Shown here piece after piece: positions 1 to 6,351 of a stretch of 8,309 bases of DNA. Made by a program: the position numbers and the translations under genes. The DNA lies in NCBI GenBank assembly GCA_024699575.1, contig JAILPF010000458.1, positions 1 to 8,309 of the forward strand. Reading direction: 5' to 3'. This stretch comes from Acetatifactor sp. GTDB lineage: Bacteria > Bacillota > Clostridia > Lachnospirales > Lachnospiraceae. A model generated the notes under the pieces. The model worked only from the letters and a program-made list of their open reading frames with translations. It was not told where the DNA came from and made no database searches. Within the stretch, counting starts at the first letter, position 1. Each line of letters opens with the position of its first letter.

Positions 1-315
1 GAACTGCACGATGGCGCAAAAATTGGCAAGACAGAACAGCTAATGAGTGATTTCGAAATCATCTATGCTATCTACCCTAAGAAAAAAGGTAAGACAGTAG
101 CATTTGCCAATTATAAGCAGTGGGTTACTTCCGGAAAAGATGTAGGAGGGAAAAAGTACCGCTTAACTAACCGTCAGATATACCTAGCTGTTAAGAAGTA
201 TATCAGGCAGCAGGAAGAAGCAGGACAGGATGATTTGCAGTACTGGAAGAACTTCGACACTCTGATGGGTCGACAGCTTCTTGACTATGTGGAATGGGAG
301 GATAAACAAACATGA
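1..315 (+). CDS. Probable phage replication initiation / replisome organiser protein, C-terminal part (5' end outside window)
   Basis: The reading frame is open from base 1, giving at least 104 residues before the TGA. An ATG at 43 exists, but no Shine-Dalgarno sequence precedes it, so I read this as the tail of a longer gene entering from the left. The segment beginning FEIIYAIYPKKKGK, followed by an aromatic/basic helix (AFANYKQWV), resembles the C-terminal part of many phage DnaD-like or helix-turn-helix replication proteins, where an IYPKK-type motif is common. Its stop overlaps the ATG of the DnaB-type helicase by four bases (ATGA), which fits an initiator or helicase-loading partner made together with the helicase. 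The family assignment rests on motif memory and gene order; the DNA-binding N-terminus is not in view. Confidence 0.6.
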   Translation, partial: ELHDGAKIGKTEQLMSDFEIIYAIYPKKKGKTVAFANYKQWVTSGKDVGGKKYRLTNRQIYLAVKKYIRQQEEAGQDDLQYWKNFDTLMGRQLLDYVEWEDKQT

Positions 316-1595
316 GTTACCTTGCTGAACAAAATGTTATCGGCTCCCTGCTCCTAGATAAAAACTGTATGGATGATATCTACAACGTCTTGTCGGCTGA
401 TATGTTTACCTCGGAGCTACTTGGACGGATATACCTTGAGTTCCAGCGCGGATATGACAATCACTATGATGTTAATCCAGTTATGTTGGTGCAGAAACTT
501 GGTGGTGACCACTTCCCGGAATCGTTGGTACTTGAAGAAATCAAAAATTGCACAGCAACTACAATCACCAGTGCCAGCGTGAAAAGTTATGCGGAAGTTG
601 TTGTGAATGACCATAAGGCGAAATGCTTCAACAAAATCCTCGATGAAGTGAAAGTGACTTCGAGTGGAGTAGATGGTCAGATTGGTAAATTGATTTCCCA
701 GTTGGAGGGATTGATTGATGGAAAAAATGCAACATCCAAGACGTTGTCGGAAATCGTAAGAGAGAACAAGGACAGCTATTTTAAGGACAACGAAGCCCAA
801 AGGACGTATATTGGATTGCCAAAGCTGGATGATATGCTTGGCGGACTTGAAGGTGGAGATGTGATTGTAATCGGTGCACGTCCGGGTGTTGGTAAATCAG
901 CGCTGGTTACACAGATTACAGACAACTTATCCGCCAAGGGTAAACGTGTAGGGTTTTACAACCTAGAAATGAAAGACAAGCAGGTCTACGAGCGATTTGT
1001 TGCATCTCACAGTGGTATCGGATTAACGCGACTTCGCAGGGCAAAACAGTTTCTTGGTGACGAGAAAGAACGCTTCGATAGGGCAAATGAGTTTCTTGAA
1101 AAGAAAGATAATGTTGTGATTACGACCGGAAGCAAGGCTGTCAGTGAGATTCGGACCGAAAGCCGTCACATGGGTTATGACGTTATCGTGATTGATTATC
1201 TGCAGTTGCTGAAAGCTGATAAGGAATATCGTGGGAACCGTACAGCTGAGGTTGGAGCAATCAGTAATGCAATCAAAGCTTTAGCTATGGAGTTGAATAT
1301 CCCGATTATCGTTCTATCACAGCTTAACCGTGTATCAGAAGCGAGAGAAACCAAGGAACCGACCATGGCAGAGCTGAGGGAAGCCGGAGACATTGAGCAG
1401 GACGCAAGCATCATTATCCTCATGTGGAATCTGGACAGTGAGAATAAATCCAAAAAGGGTTGCAAGGTAGAAAAGAACAGGCAGGGTGAGACCGGAAGGA
1501 TTGTTTTGAACTTCAATGGTGACCTGATGCGTTTTGAAGAGCAGGACGGTGGATGGAATTCTGTGAAGCCAGAAGATGATTGTCCTTTTAAGTAG
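312..1595 (+). CDS. dnaB: Phage replicative DNA helicase, DnaB family
   Basis: This 427-aa protein has the full DnaB layout. Residues 1 to about 100 form the N-terminal helical domain (EQNVIGSLLLD near the start is typical). A linker follows to about 165, then a RecA-like ATPase domain. The Walker A motif GARPGVGKS is at 188-196. The Walker B strand VIVIDYLQLL is at 291-300, with the acidic residue at D295. The downstream LSQLNR and EAGDIEQDAS segments and the late KNRQGETG are standard DnaB-family signatures. Length is slightly below the usual ~440-470 of cellular DnaB. It should unwind duplex DNA ahead of the phage fork as a hexamer, using ATP. The start overlaps the upstream stop by ATGA, and GGGAGG lies ten bases before it. 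No separate helicase loader is visible in this window; the upstream partial gene could supply that role. Confidence 0.96.
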   Translation: MSYLAEQNVIGSLLLDKNCMDDIYNVLSADMFTSELLGRIYLEFQRGYDNHYDVNPVMLVQKLGGDHFPESLVLEEIKNCTATTITSASVKSYAEVVVNDHKAKCFNKILDEVKVTSSGVDGQIGKLISQLEGLIDGKNATSKTLSEIVRENKDSYFKDNEAQRTYIGLPKLDDMLGGLEGGDVIVIGARPGVGKSALVTQITDNLSAKGKRVGFYNLEMKDKQVYERFVASHSGIGLTRLRRAKQFLGDEKERFDRANEFLEKKDNVVITTGSKAVSEIRTESRHMGYDVIVIDYLQLLKADKEYRGNRTAEVGAISNAIKALAMELNIPIIVLSQLNRVSEARETKEPTMAELREAGDIEQDASIIILMWNLDSENKSKKGCKVEKNRQGETGRIVLNFNGDLMRFEEQDGGWNSVKPEDDCPFK

Positions 1596-1605
1596 AGGTG
1601 AGAAG

Positions 1606-1857
1606 ATGGCTGAGAAAAAATTTGTTAAAGGCTCGGAAGAGTGGCAACTGTTCATGGACTATTGGGCGTTATGCCAAAAATACTGGACACCGGAAGACAC
1701 AGACGAATGGTGGGATGAAGCATTGAGTGAAATTAATCAATTTGCGAAGAAGTATGGAAATGGGATGTTTGCACGCAGGCTTGCTTTAGCTTTGGTGGAT
1801 GAACTTGAAGTGAAGCACCATGATGTGAACGTGAGATTGAGAAAGGAAAGACCATGA
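1606..1857 (+). CDS. Small tryptophan-rich phage protein of unknown function
   Basis: An 83-aa soluble protein with no signal or membrane segment. I place the start at ATG 1606 because GAGGTGA lies just before it (1595-1601). The in-frame ATG at 1576 would overlap the helicase gene and has no binding site. The first half is rich in aromatic residues (W at 13, 20, 27, 34 and 35, in a pattern like DYWALCQKYWTPED). The second half looks helical, with a basic end. I remember similar small proteins in clostridial prophages next to replication genes, but know of no assigned function. Its stop overlaps the next ATG by four bases, so translation is probably coupled. Confidence 0.82.
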   Translation: MAEKKFVKGSEEWQLFMDYWALCQKYWTPEDTDEWWDEALSEINQFAKKYGNGMFARRLALALVDELEVKHHDVNVRLRKERP

Positions 1858-2063
1858 ATAAAGCAATAGAACAAATCATGTGTAAAATTCCAATCGGAAC
1901 ACGGCTGAGATTAGTTGATGATTACCCAGATGTGTGTCACGAGGTCATAGGCTATAAGCTACTTGCCGACGATGCCTACATACTCTTCCGTGATGGTACG
2001 GAGCTGCACATGGCAAGGTTGGAAAAATTAGCGGAGGTGTTACCAGATGGAAATGTCGCATGA
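1854..2063 (+). CDS. Small hypothetical phage protein (beta-rich)
   Basis: A 69-aa protein starting inside the previous stop (ATGA), with a purine-rich AAAGGAAAG upstream. After a short N-terminal helix (IEQIMCKI), the sequence alternates like a small beta-barrel: GTRLRLVDDYP, then EVIGYKLL, then AYILFRDGTEL, ending in a helix that includes LEKLAEVL. It might be an SH3-like fold, but this is only a pattern reading. No catalytic motif is apparent. Its 3' end overlaps the next gene by 17 bases, and the ribosome binding site of that gene lies within this one. Function is unknown. Confidence 0.72.
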   Translation: MNKAIEQIMCKIPIGTRLRLVDDYPDVCHEVIGYKLLADDAYILFRDGTELHMARLEKLAEVLPDGNVA

Positions 2064-2352
2064 AGAAATCAAACGCGATTATATAACAGCGAAAAACCCG
2101 GAAAAGCAAATAAAGATTCTTGCTGATTTGAATGCGTGCTCAGTTGAAGAGATTAAGAATATTCTTGGCATTAAACCACCACTTAAACGGTTGCAGGAAG
2201 AACTATCTGGAGACGTGACTATGGAGATTTGGCTTCAGAAAAAGATGGATGAAGCAGATCAACAGATTAAAGCTTGGGAAGAGAAATATAAAAGCTATGC
2301 AAGTGCGTTGAAAGTGTTTGCGGAGTATAAGGAGAGAGGAAATGGACAGTAA
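2047..2352 (+). CDS. Small helical protein with possible helix-turn-helix and C-terminal coiled coil
   Basis: A 101-aa protein. ATG 2047 is chosen over ATG 2053 because GGAGGTG at 2033-2039 sits seven bases before 2047. Residues about 18-42 (QIKILADLNACSVEEIKNIL) have the spacing of a small helix-turn-helix that could bind DNA. Residues about 60-98 are strongly charged and heptad-like (MDEADQQIKAWEEKYKSYAS), suggesting a coiled coil for dimerisation. It might be a small transcriptional or replication accessory factor. The helix-turn-helix call is from pattern only, and I recognise no named family. It overlaps the genes on both sides, by 17 and 11 bases. Confidence 0.75.
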   Translation: MEMSHEEIKRDYITAKNPEKQIKILADLNACSVEEIKNILGIKPPLKRLQEELSGDVTMEIWLQKKMDEADQQIKAWEEKYKSYASALKVFAEYKERGNGQ

Positions 2353-2494
2353 AACAATCACGAAGCAGATTGAGGAAATTGCGGAGGACTTCTGTACGCA
2401 CTACTGTAAATATCCTGATAACTGGGACTATGAAAAGGACGGTGAATTAAGCGAAAGCAATATTTGTAATAACTGTCCGATTGGGAGGTTGTGA
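2342..2494 (+). CDS. 50-aa four-cysteine small protein (possible zinc-binding)
   Basis: This short gene encodes 50 residues: MDSKTITKQIEEIAEDFC, then an acidic middle, ending NICNNCPIGRL. Cysteines at 18, 22, 42 and 45 form a CX3C...CX2C arrangement able to hold one zinc ion. The start ATG at 2342 follows AAGGAGAGAGGA, a good Shine-Dalgarno region, and lies inside the end of the preceding gene. The stop overlaps the next ATG by one base (TGATG). The helix-then-CX2C-then-PL/IxRL ending is a pattern I remember from many prophage small proteins. No function is known to me; single-zinc peptides of this kind often contact nucleic acid or a protein partner. Confidence 0.78.
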   Translation: MDSKTITKQIEEIAEDFCTHYCKYPDNWDYEKDGELSESNICNNCPIGRL

Positions 2495-2700
2495 TGGCAG
2501 ACAAACTCAAATGGCTTGATGAAGACTGCAATATCTGTGGCAGTAGGCTTAATAGCTGGGATGTCAAAATTTCCAAAGCACTTCAATACAAAAATAACGT
2601 TTGCGAAAAATGCATTGCAAAAGAATATGATATCGAAATCGACACACTGAGGACTACAATGCAGGACTTATTTGGATTGTTACCGTGTCAAGGAATATAG
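2494..2700 (+). CDS. Small zinc-ribbon-like phage protein
   Basis: A 68-aa protein. ATG 2494 is preferred over GTG 2491 because GGGAGG at 2483-2488 is five bases from the ATG but only two from the GTG. Two cysteine pairs (CNICGSR near residue 13, and CEKC near 37-40) are spaced like a treble-clef or zinc-ribbon fold, with a basic segment between them (DVKISKALQYK). The C-terminus (FGLLPCQGI) carries a further cysteine. Such proteins recur in clostridial phage early regions with no assigned function. It probably binds zinc and perhaps nucleic acid; this is inference. It is coupled to the 50-aa gene through a one-base stop/start overlap. Confidence 0.82.
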   Translation: MADKLKWLDEDCNICGSRLNSWDVKISKALQYKNNVCEKCIAKEYDIEIDTLRTTMQDLFGLLPCQGI

Positions 2701-2709
2701 GTGGTACTT

Positions 2710-3921
2710 ATGGCAGAATACAATGAACTGACTAAAAGGCTTCTGGCAGAAGGGTATACGGCAGAGAACCATCCCGAGGAAGTCAAAGTGGCAAGCGGAC
2801 AGCTCACGGATACTGACAAACTGAATAATATTTATGGCGGTTTTGAGTATGTGAGATTGTATGCAGATAAGCTTGTCTATCAGACGGGATGCGGATTGTT
2901 TGTAATGGGGAAAGAAGTGATTGACGATATGTCGGTATTTGGAATTACCCATTCTCACGAAAACAATAATCCTGTTGTGAGATGTCCTTTTCTCAAAGTC
3001 GGATGCGAGAAAAACTATGATAAAGAGCTTGGAAGCATTCTTTATGGTGGTAGATTGTGCGTACAGTGTTGGTGTGAGTGCCATAGGACAGACGAGGTAT
3101 ATGATTACTCCAGAAGCATCGAGTATGAGTACAAAAAGGACGAAGTGGAGCGACAGCGCAAGTATGATGAATTTTCAAAGTCAAGAAACGGAAGAATATG
3201 CGAACGGCATATGAGCTATGACGAGAGGACTGGTGAGTGGCGTTTCCACTATGCGCCACACAGATGTGCTCGTCTGTGTTATCATCCGGAGTTCTGCCCA
3301 GTGCTTGGCAAGAAGCTATCCAGCAAAAGAGGAAATGTGTTTTATGACCTAAAGAAAACATTTACGGTAAAGATGCCGGAGAATGCACAGATTGGATTAT
3401 TCGATAAGCAGACCATTGTAGAAATTGAAAAAGGCAAAAGAGTTTTTAGTAAGCCGTGCTCTATTGATATCTGCGAAGCGTATGTAAAGGTGGAGATCGA
3501 GGAAATACTCAGAAACTACTTGCTAAACCATTCCTACGAAAAGTTATGGAATCCTACTCTGGAAGTCGAGGTTTTGAATGTACGGGCAGAGCAAAAGGAA
3601 AGCCGTGATTTGATGCAGGATTTGCAGGACATCAGAGATGGAATAGCTATATCCCACGAATCTGACAATATCGCTAAAAGTAAAAATGATAAGCGTGAAC
3701 GTAGTGAAAAGGCAAGAGAGTCCAGAGATAACAGACTAATCAAAAAAATCAAGCTGAACGGCTTTGAATCGCTTAGTGAATCGGACCAATACAGTGCAAA
3801 AAAATTCCTCGGTGATGAACTGATTGAGATTCTGGAGGAGCAGCGCAAGAAAGAAAAAGAAAAGGAAAGTCGCTTGCCAAAGCAAGTATCCTTGTTCGAT
3901 TTGTATGGAGACGCAGAATGA
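2710..3921 (+). CDS. Cysteine-rich phage protein of unknown function with C-terminal clamp-binding-like motif
   Basis: A 403-aa cytoplasmic protein. ATG 2710 is chosen over GTG 2701 because AGGTGG at 2699-2704 is correctly spaced for the ATG. Residues about 60-255 contain 13 cysteines (61, 92, 99, 117, 120, 122, 124, 164, 186, 190, 196, 250, 255). The densest part is CVQCWCECH at 117-125, and there is a second cluster at 186-196, so bound zinc or an iron-sulphur cluster is plausible. Residues about 295-390 are highly charged and helical, probably a coiled coil. The end carries QVSLFDL at 392-398, close to the bacterial sliding-clamp-binding consensus QL[SD]LF; a weaker QIGLF is at 227-231. 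I remember related proteins in Lachnospiraceae prophages, all uncharacterised. A link to replication or DNA repair is suggested by the motif and by the helicase upstream, but is not shown. The stop overlaps the next start (ATGA). Confidence 0.88.
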   Translation: MAEYNELTKRLLAEGYTAENHPEEVKVASGQLTDTDKLNNIYGGFEYVRLYADKLVYQTGCGLFVMGKEVIDDMSVFGITHSHENNNPVVRCPFLKVGCEKNYDKELGSILYGGRLCVQCWCECHRTDEVYDYSRSIEYEYKKDEVERQRKYDEFSKSRNGRICERHMSYDERTGEWRFHYAPHRCARLCYHPEFCPVLGKKLSSKRGNVFYDLKKTFTVKMPENAQIGLFDKQTIVEIEKGKRVFSKPCSIDICEAYVKVEIEEILRNYLLNHSYEKLWNPTLEVEVLNVRAEQKESRDLMQDLQDIRDGIAISHESDNIAKSKNDKRERSEKARESRDNRLIKKIKLNGFESLSESDQYSAKKFLGDELIEILEEQRKKEKEKESRLPKQVSLFDLYGDAE

Positions 3922-4199
3922 AAATTTTGATTTTAGGTGATATGGGAAACAAAAAAACCTTCAAAAAAGCAGAAAAAGCAATAAGTGAAATGGGAGATAT
4001 CCCCATAAACCCGATTCGTGTTATGTATGCGCTTCCGGTGGGTATTAACATATCAGAGTTTGCGGTTGTTGTAATAGAACTTGTGAGAATCTCTGATGCA
4101 ATACTCCTTTTAGATGGATGGAGAAAAGACATTGTATCTACCATCGCAAAAACGAATGCGGAGAGGTCAGAAAAGGAGGTGCTAACATGGACGGACTAA
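3918..4199 (+). CDS. DUF4406-like protein (nucleoside 2-deoxyribosyltransferase-type fold)
   Basis: A 93-aa protein starting MKILILGDMGNKK. It follows the DUF4406 pattern: an MKI-x-I-x-G first strand and loop, a helix with KKAEKAI, then a GDIPINP segment, and later SDAILLLDGW. DUF4406 proteins share the Rossmann-like fold of nucleoside 2-deoxyribosyltransferases and are common in phages. In active relatives a Ser-x-Gly-Ala-x-x-Glu-like stretch follows the DGW or PGW turn and supplies a catalytic glutamate. Here the stretch reads DIVSTIAKTNAE, with no clear glutamate at that point, so enzymatic activity is doubtful. Start and upstream stop overlap by ATGA, with GGAGA at 3907-3911. The 3' end overlaps the methyltransferase gene by 13 bases, so the two are probably co-translated. 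Confidence 0.7.
   Translation: MKILILGDMGNKKTFKKAEKAISEMGDIPINPIRVMYALPVGINISEFAVVVIELVRISDAILLLDGWRKDIVSTIAKTNAERSEKEVLTWTD
4174..4181 (+). promoter_or_regulatory. Strong ribosome binding site of the cytosine methyltransferase
   Basis: AGGAGGTG lies five bases before ATG 4187, inside the end of the DUF4406-like gene. It decides the start: the in-frame ATG at 4118 would add 23 residues ahead of the conserved motif I strand and has no such site. Confidence 0.9.
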
Positions 4200-5560
4200 T
4201 TATAGATTGCTTTGCCGGAGGTGGTGGAGCAAGTGTAGGAATAGAAATGGCGTTGGGAAGAAAAGTTGACATTGCTATCAACCATGATCCGGAAGCCATA
4301 AGGATGCACACAGTAAATCATCCGAGCACAATACATCTTACAGAAGATATTTTCAAGGTTGATTTGACAAAGTATGTGGGATATAAGCACGTTTCACTTA
4401 TGTGGGCTTCACCAGACTGTACAAGCCATAGCAAAGCCAAAGGCGGTCAGCCGAGAGAAAATGGTCCTAGGATTCTTCCCTGGGCGGTATACAAGCACGC
4501 AAGAGATATCCTTCCGGATGTACTTATCATGGAGAATGTTGAGGAAATCCAAAAGTGGGGTCCATTGGACGATAAGGGATATCCCATAAAAGAACGGGAG
4601 GGGGAAGAGTATCAGAGGCTTGTCCGGTCAATGAAGTTGCTTGGGTATGATTTTGACAGTAAAGAATTAGTGGCTGCCGATTATGGAGCACCGACAACAA
4701 GAAAACGTTGGTATGCGATATTCAGGCGTGATGGGTTACCTATTCAATGGCCGGAACCCACACACAGCAGATATCCCATGACAGGATTGGAGCCGTGGAA
4801 AGAATGTGGAGATTATGTTGATTGGTCAGATTTAGGTACTTCAATTTTTGGCAGAAAAAAAGAACTTGCAGAAGCGACACAACGCAGGATTGCAAACGGC
4901 ATACGGAAGTACATTGTTGAAAATCCAAATCCGTACATAGTCAAAGACAAAAGAGCACTTGCGTTTATAATCCAATACCACGCAGAGCAGAAAACAGGAG
5001 ACAGTAGAGGACAAGTCCTCACGGAGCCAATAAAGACTATTGATACATCTAACAGGTATGGTCTTGTGACAGCGTTTATCACGAAGTTTTATAAAACAGG
5101 TGTAGGACAAGGGTGTAACGAACCGCTACATACTATTACTACAAGTCAGGGGCATTTTGGTTTGGTATCTGCATTCCTTGTGAAGTATTACGGTACCGGG
5201 TGTGGACAAGAGTTAAACAGTCCACTTGCCACGATCACCACAAAGGACAGATTTGGTCTTGTGAATGTGATTCTGGATATCAAGGGCGAGAAATATGTAA
5301 TCTATGACATTTTCCTCAGAATGTTAAAGCCGGAAGAATTAAAGCGTATGCAGGGATTCCCGGAAGATTACATCATTGACAGAGACATTAATTTCAAACC
5401 ATATCCGGCGAAAGAGCAGGTGACACGAATCGGAAACAGTGTAGTGCCTATCATGGCGCAGAAGTTGGTAGAAGCAAACTGCTATTACATGAAAGCCGGA
5501 GAACGAAGAAGAAATATTCTGATCAAAAGTGATCGTGATGGTCAGATAGTGTTTTGCTAG
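4187..5560 (+). CDS. Phage DNA (cytosine-5)-methyltransferase
   Basis: A 457-aa enzyme that should transfer a methyl group from S-adenosylmethionine to carbon 5 of cytosine in DNA. Motif I, FAGGGGAS, is at 9-16. Motif IV reads SPDCTSHS with the candidate nucleophile C78, instead of the canonical PPCQ. Motif VI is MENVEE, with E116-N117-V118. Motif VIII is TTRKRW, with R172 and R174. Motif IX-like RMLKPEELKRMQGFP is at 378-392. Motif X, GNSVVP, is at 416-421. All key elements are present and in order, so it should be active. The region between motifs VIII and IX, where target recognition lies, holds three tandem repeats (residues 259-360). No partner endonuclease is visible, so it is probably a solitary phage methyltransferase that protects phage DNA from host restriction. 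The target site cannot be read from sequence. Confidence 0.95.
   Translation: MDGLIIDCFAGGGGASVGIEMALGRKVDIAINHDPEAIRMHTVNHPSTIHLTEDIFKVDLTKYVGYKHVSLMWASPDCTSHSKAKGGQPRENGPRILPWAVYKHARDILPDVLIMENVEEIQKWGPLDDKGYPIKEREGEEYQRLVRSMKLLGYDFDSKELVAADYGAPTTRKRWYAIFRRDGLPIQWPEPTHSRYPMTGLEPWKECGDYVDWSDLGTSIFGRKKELAEATQRRIANGIRKYIVENPNPYIVKDKRALAFIIQYHAEQKTGDSRGQVLTEPIKTIDTSNRYGLVTAFITKFYKTGVGQGCNEPLHTITTSQGHFGLVSAFLVKYYGTGCGQELNSPLATITTKDRFGLVNVILDIKGEKYVIYDIFLRMLKPEELKRMQGFPEDYIIDRDINFKPYPAKEQVTRIGNSVVPIMAQKLVEANCYYMKAGERRRNILIKSDRDGQIVFC
4961..5266 (+). repeat. Three tandem protein-level repeats in the methyltransferase target-recognition region
   Basis: Residues 259-295, 296-328 and 329-360 of the methyltransferase are copies of one 32-37 aa unit. 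Each starts AF[IL] plus an aromatic KYY/KFY-like strand, then a Gly-rich turn (GVGQ, GCGQ), then EPL-x-TITT or similar, and ends with an aromatic GLV. The second (AFITKFYKTGVGQ) and third (AFLVKYYGTGCGQ) are closest; the first has a four-residue insertion and a diverged turn. The copies have diverged at the DNA level, so this is an old duplication. By position they lie between motif VIII and motif IX and may form a DNA-contacting array. Confidence 0.85.
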
Positions 5561-5572
5561 GAGGGATAATGA

Positions 5573-5737
5573 ATGGCTGAACTCAAAAAGGGTGATGTAA
5601 TAAGATGCCGAGACAAGGAAGATATGCTTAACACTTTCCTGAATCTGACCGCTTGTGGAATGGAATTGGAATTTTGCTATGAGCGCAACGGTGAACAAGG
5701 TTTGTGGCTTGAAGTAATGGAGGATATTGAAGAATAA
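5573..5737 (+). CDS. 54-aa small hypothetical phage protein
   Basis: A 54-residue acidic protein beginning MAELKKGDVIRCRDKEDM, with CYERNGEQGLWLEVME near the end. ATG 5573 follows GGAGGG at 5560-5565 with a seven-base spacer; the nearer ATG at 5569 meets a stop after three codons. The gene fills what would otherwise be the only gap of over 150 bases in the window. A KGD-x-I-x-C strand, a helix, and a final strand with aromatic residues suggest a compact alpha/beta fold. Similar short proteins occur in clostridial prophages as far as I remember, without known function. Only one base separates its stop from the next chosen start. Confidence 0.75.
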   Translation: MAELKKGDVIRCRDKEDMLNTFLNLTACGMELEFCYERNGEQGLWLEVMEDIEE

Positions 5738-5738
5738 C

Positions 5739-6341
5739 ATGGGAAAACGACATTTAACACCTAGAGAGATTATGGCGCAGTGTAACCACATTGCCCGGGA
5801 GAGCCGGATGTGTAATAGAACACCATGGACAGCAATGGGAATCATTTGCGGTTACACGCTGCTTAAGTCTGAGGGCTTTAAGGCACAGCGCATTGTCAGA
5901 GTGACAAACTGTGTAGGGGAAATGGAGAAGCGATTCGACCAGGGCAAGATAACTGTTGAGGAAGTAAGCAAGAGGCTTATGGACAAAGCGGACTGGACTG
6001 TTGAATATGTGGAGTATACCGAAGCTGATATCAGAGCAAAGAAAGGCTCTTATCAATACTGGCTCGACCAAAAACAGCTTGCTCCGCAGAACGCCATCAA
6101 TAAGCAGTCCACAAGGTACATGCTCTTCATGTTTGCAGCCCTGATGGATGAGTTTGGTTACGGCAAGGACAGGCTTACCAGGGTGCAGGAGTTCATGAAC
6201 AATTTACTGCTGGATTATCAACAGGACAAGGTGACTGTTATGGAATGGCACAAGGCTTTGTTGGAGGAGACAGGGGTGGTGTTCGAGCCACCCATTGACC
6301 CGCTGACGCAGACTGCCGGAAGTATGATGACAGGAATGTGA
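5739..6341 (+). CDS. Hypothetical phage protein, about 200 aa
   Basis: A mostly helical, soluble protein of 200 aa with no recognised domain. The N-terminal part (HLTPREIMAQCNHIARESRM, then PWTAMGIICGYTLLKSEGF) and the C-terminal part (YMLFMFAALMDEFGYGKDRL, then VQEFMNNLLLDYQQDK) look like two helical bundles joined by a charged linker. The start is uncertain. ATG 5739 lies one base after the upstream stop but has only a distant GGAGG (5719-5723). TTG 5727 would add four residues and is only three bases from that GGAGG. I prefer 5739 as a re-initiation start. Hydrophobic stretches are too short and polar for membrane segments. Function is unknown; its place beside the methyltransferase and ASCH gene does not settle it. 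Confidence 0.85.
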   Translation: MGKRHLTPREIMAQCNHIARESRMCNRTPWTAMGIICGYTLLKSEGFKAQRIVRVTNCVGEMEKRFDQGKITVEEVSKRLMDKADWTVEYVEYTEADIRAKKGSYQYWLDQKQLAPQNAINKQSTRYMLFMFAALMDEFGYGKDRLTRVQEFMNNLLLDYQQDKVTVMEWHKALLEETGVVFEPPIDPLTQTAGSMMTGM

Positions 6342-6351
6342 GGTAGCAGAT

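Noticed and set aside
417..800. Long open frames on the minus strand here and elsewhere (for example 2680-3084, 2993-3361, 5339-5845, 6370-6705).
   Set aside because: Each lies opposite a convincing + strand gene, lacks a ribosome binding site and has no recognisable domain; all are shadows.
4118..4186. N-terminal extension of the methyltransferase from ATG 4118.
   Set aside because: No ribosome binding site, large overlap with the DUF4406-like gene, and a strong AGGAGGTG before ATG 4187 directly ahead of motif I.
4855..4861. Run of seven A in the methyltransferase gene (also runs near 3740 and 3950) as a possible slippage or phase-variation site.
   Set aside because: Runs of this length are expected in AT-rich coding DNA, and no useful alternative frame follows.
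5007..5020. Perfect inverted repeat GAGGAC-AA-GTCCTC.
   Set aside because: It lies inside the methyltransferase coding region, is short and has no T tract; most likely chance.
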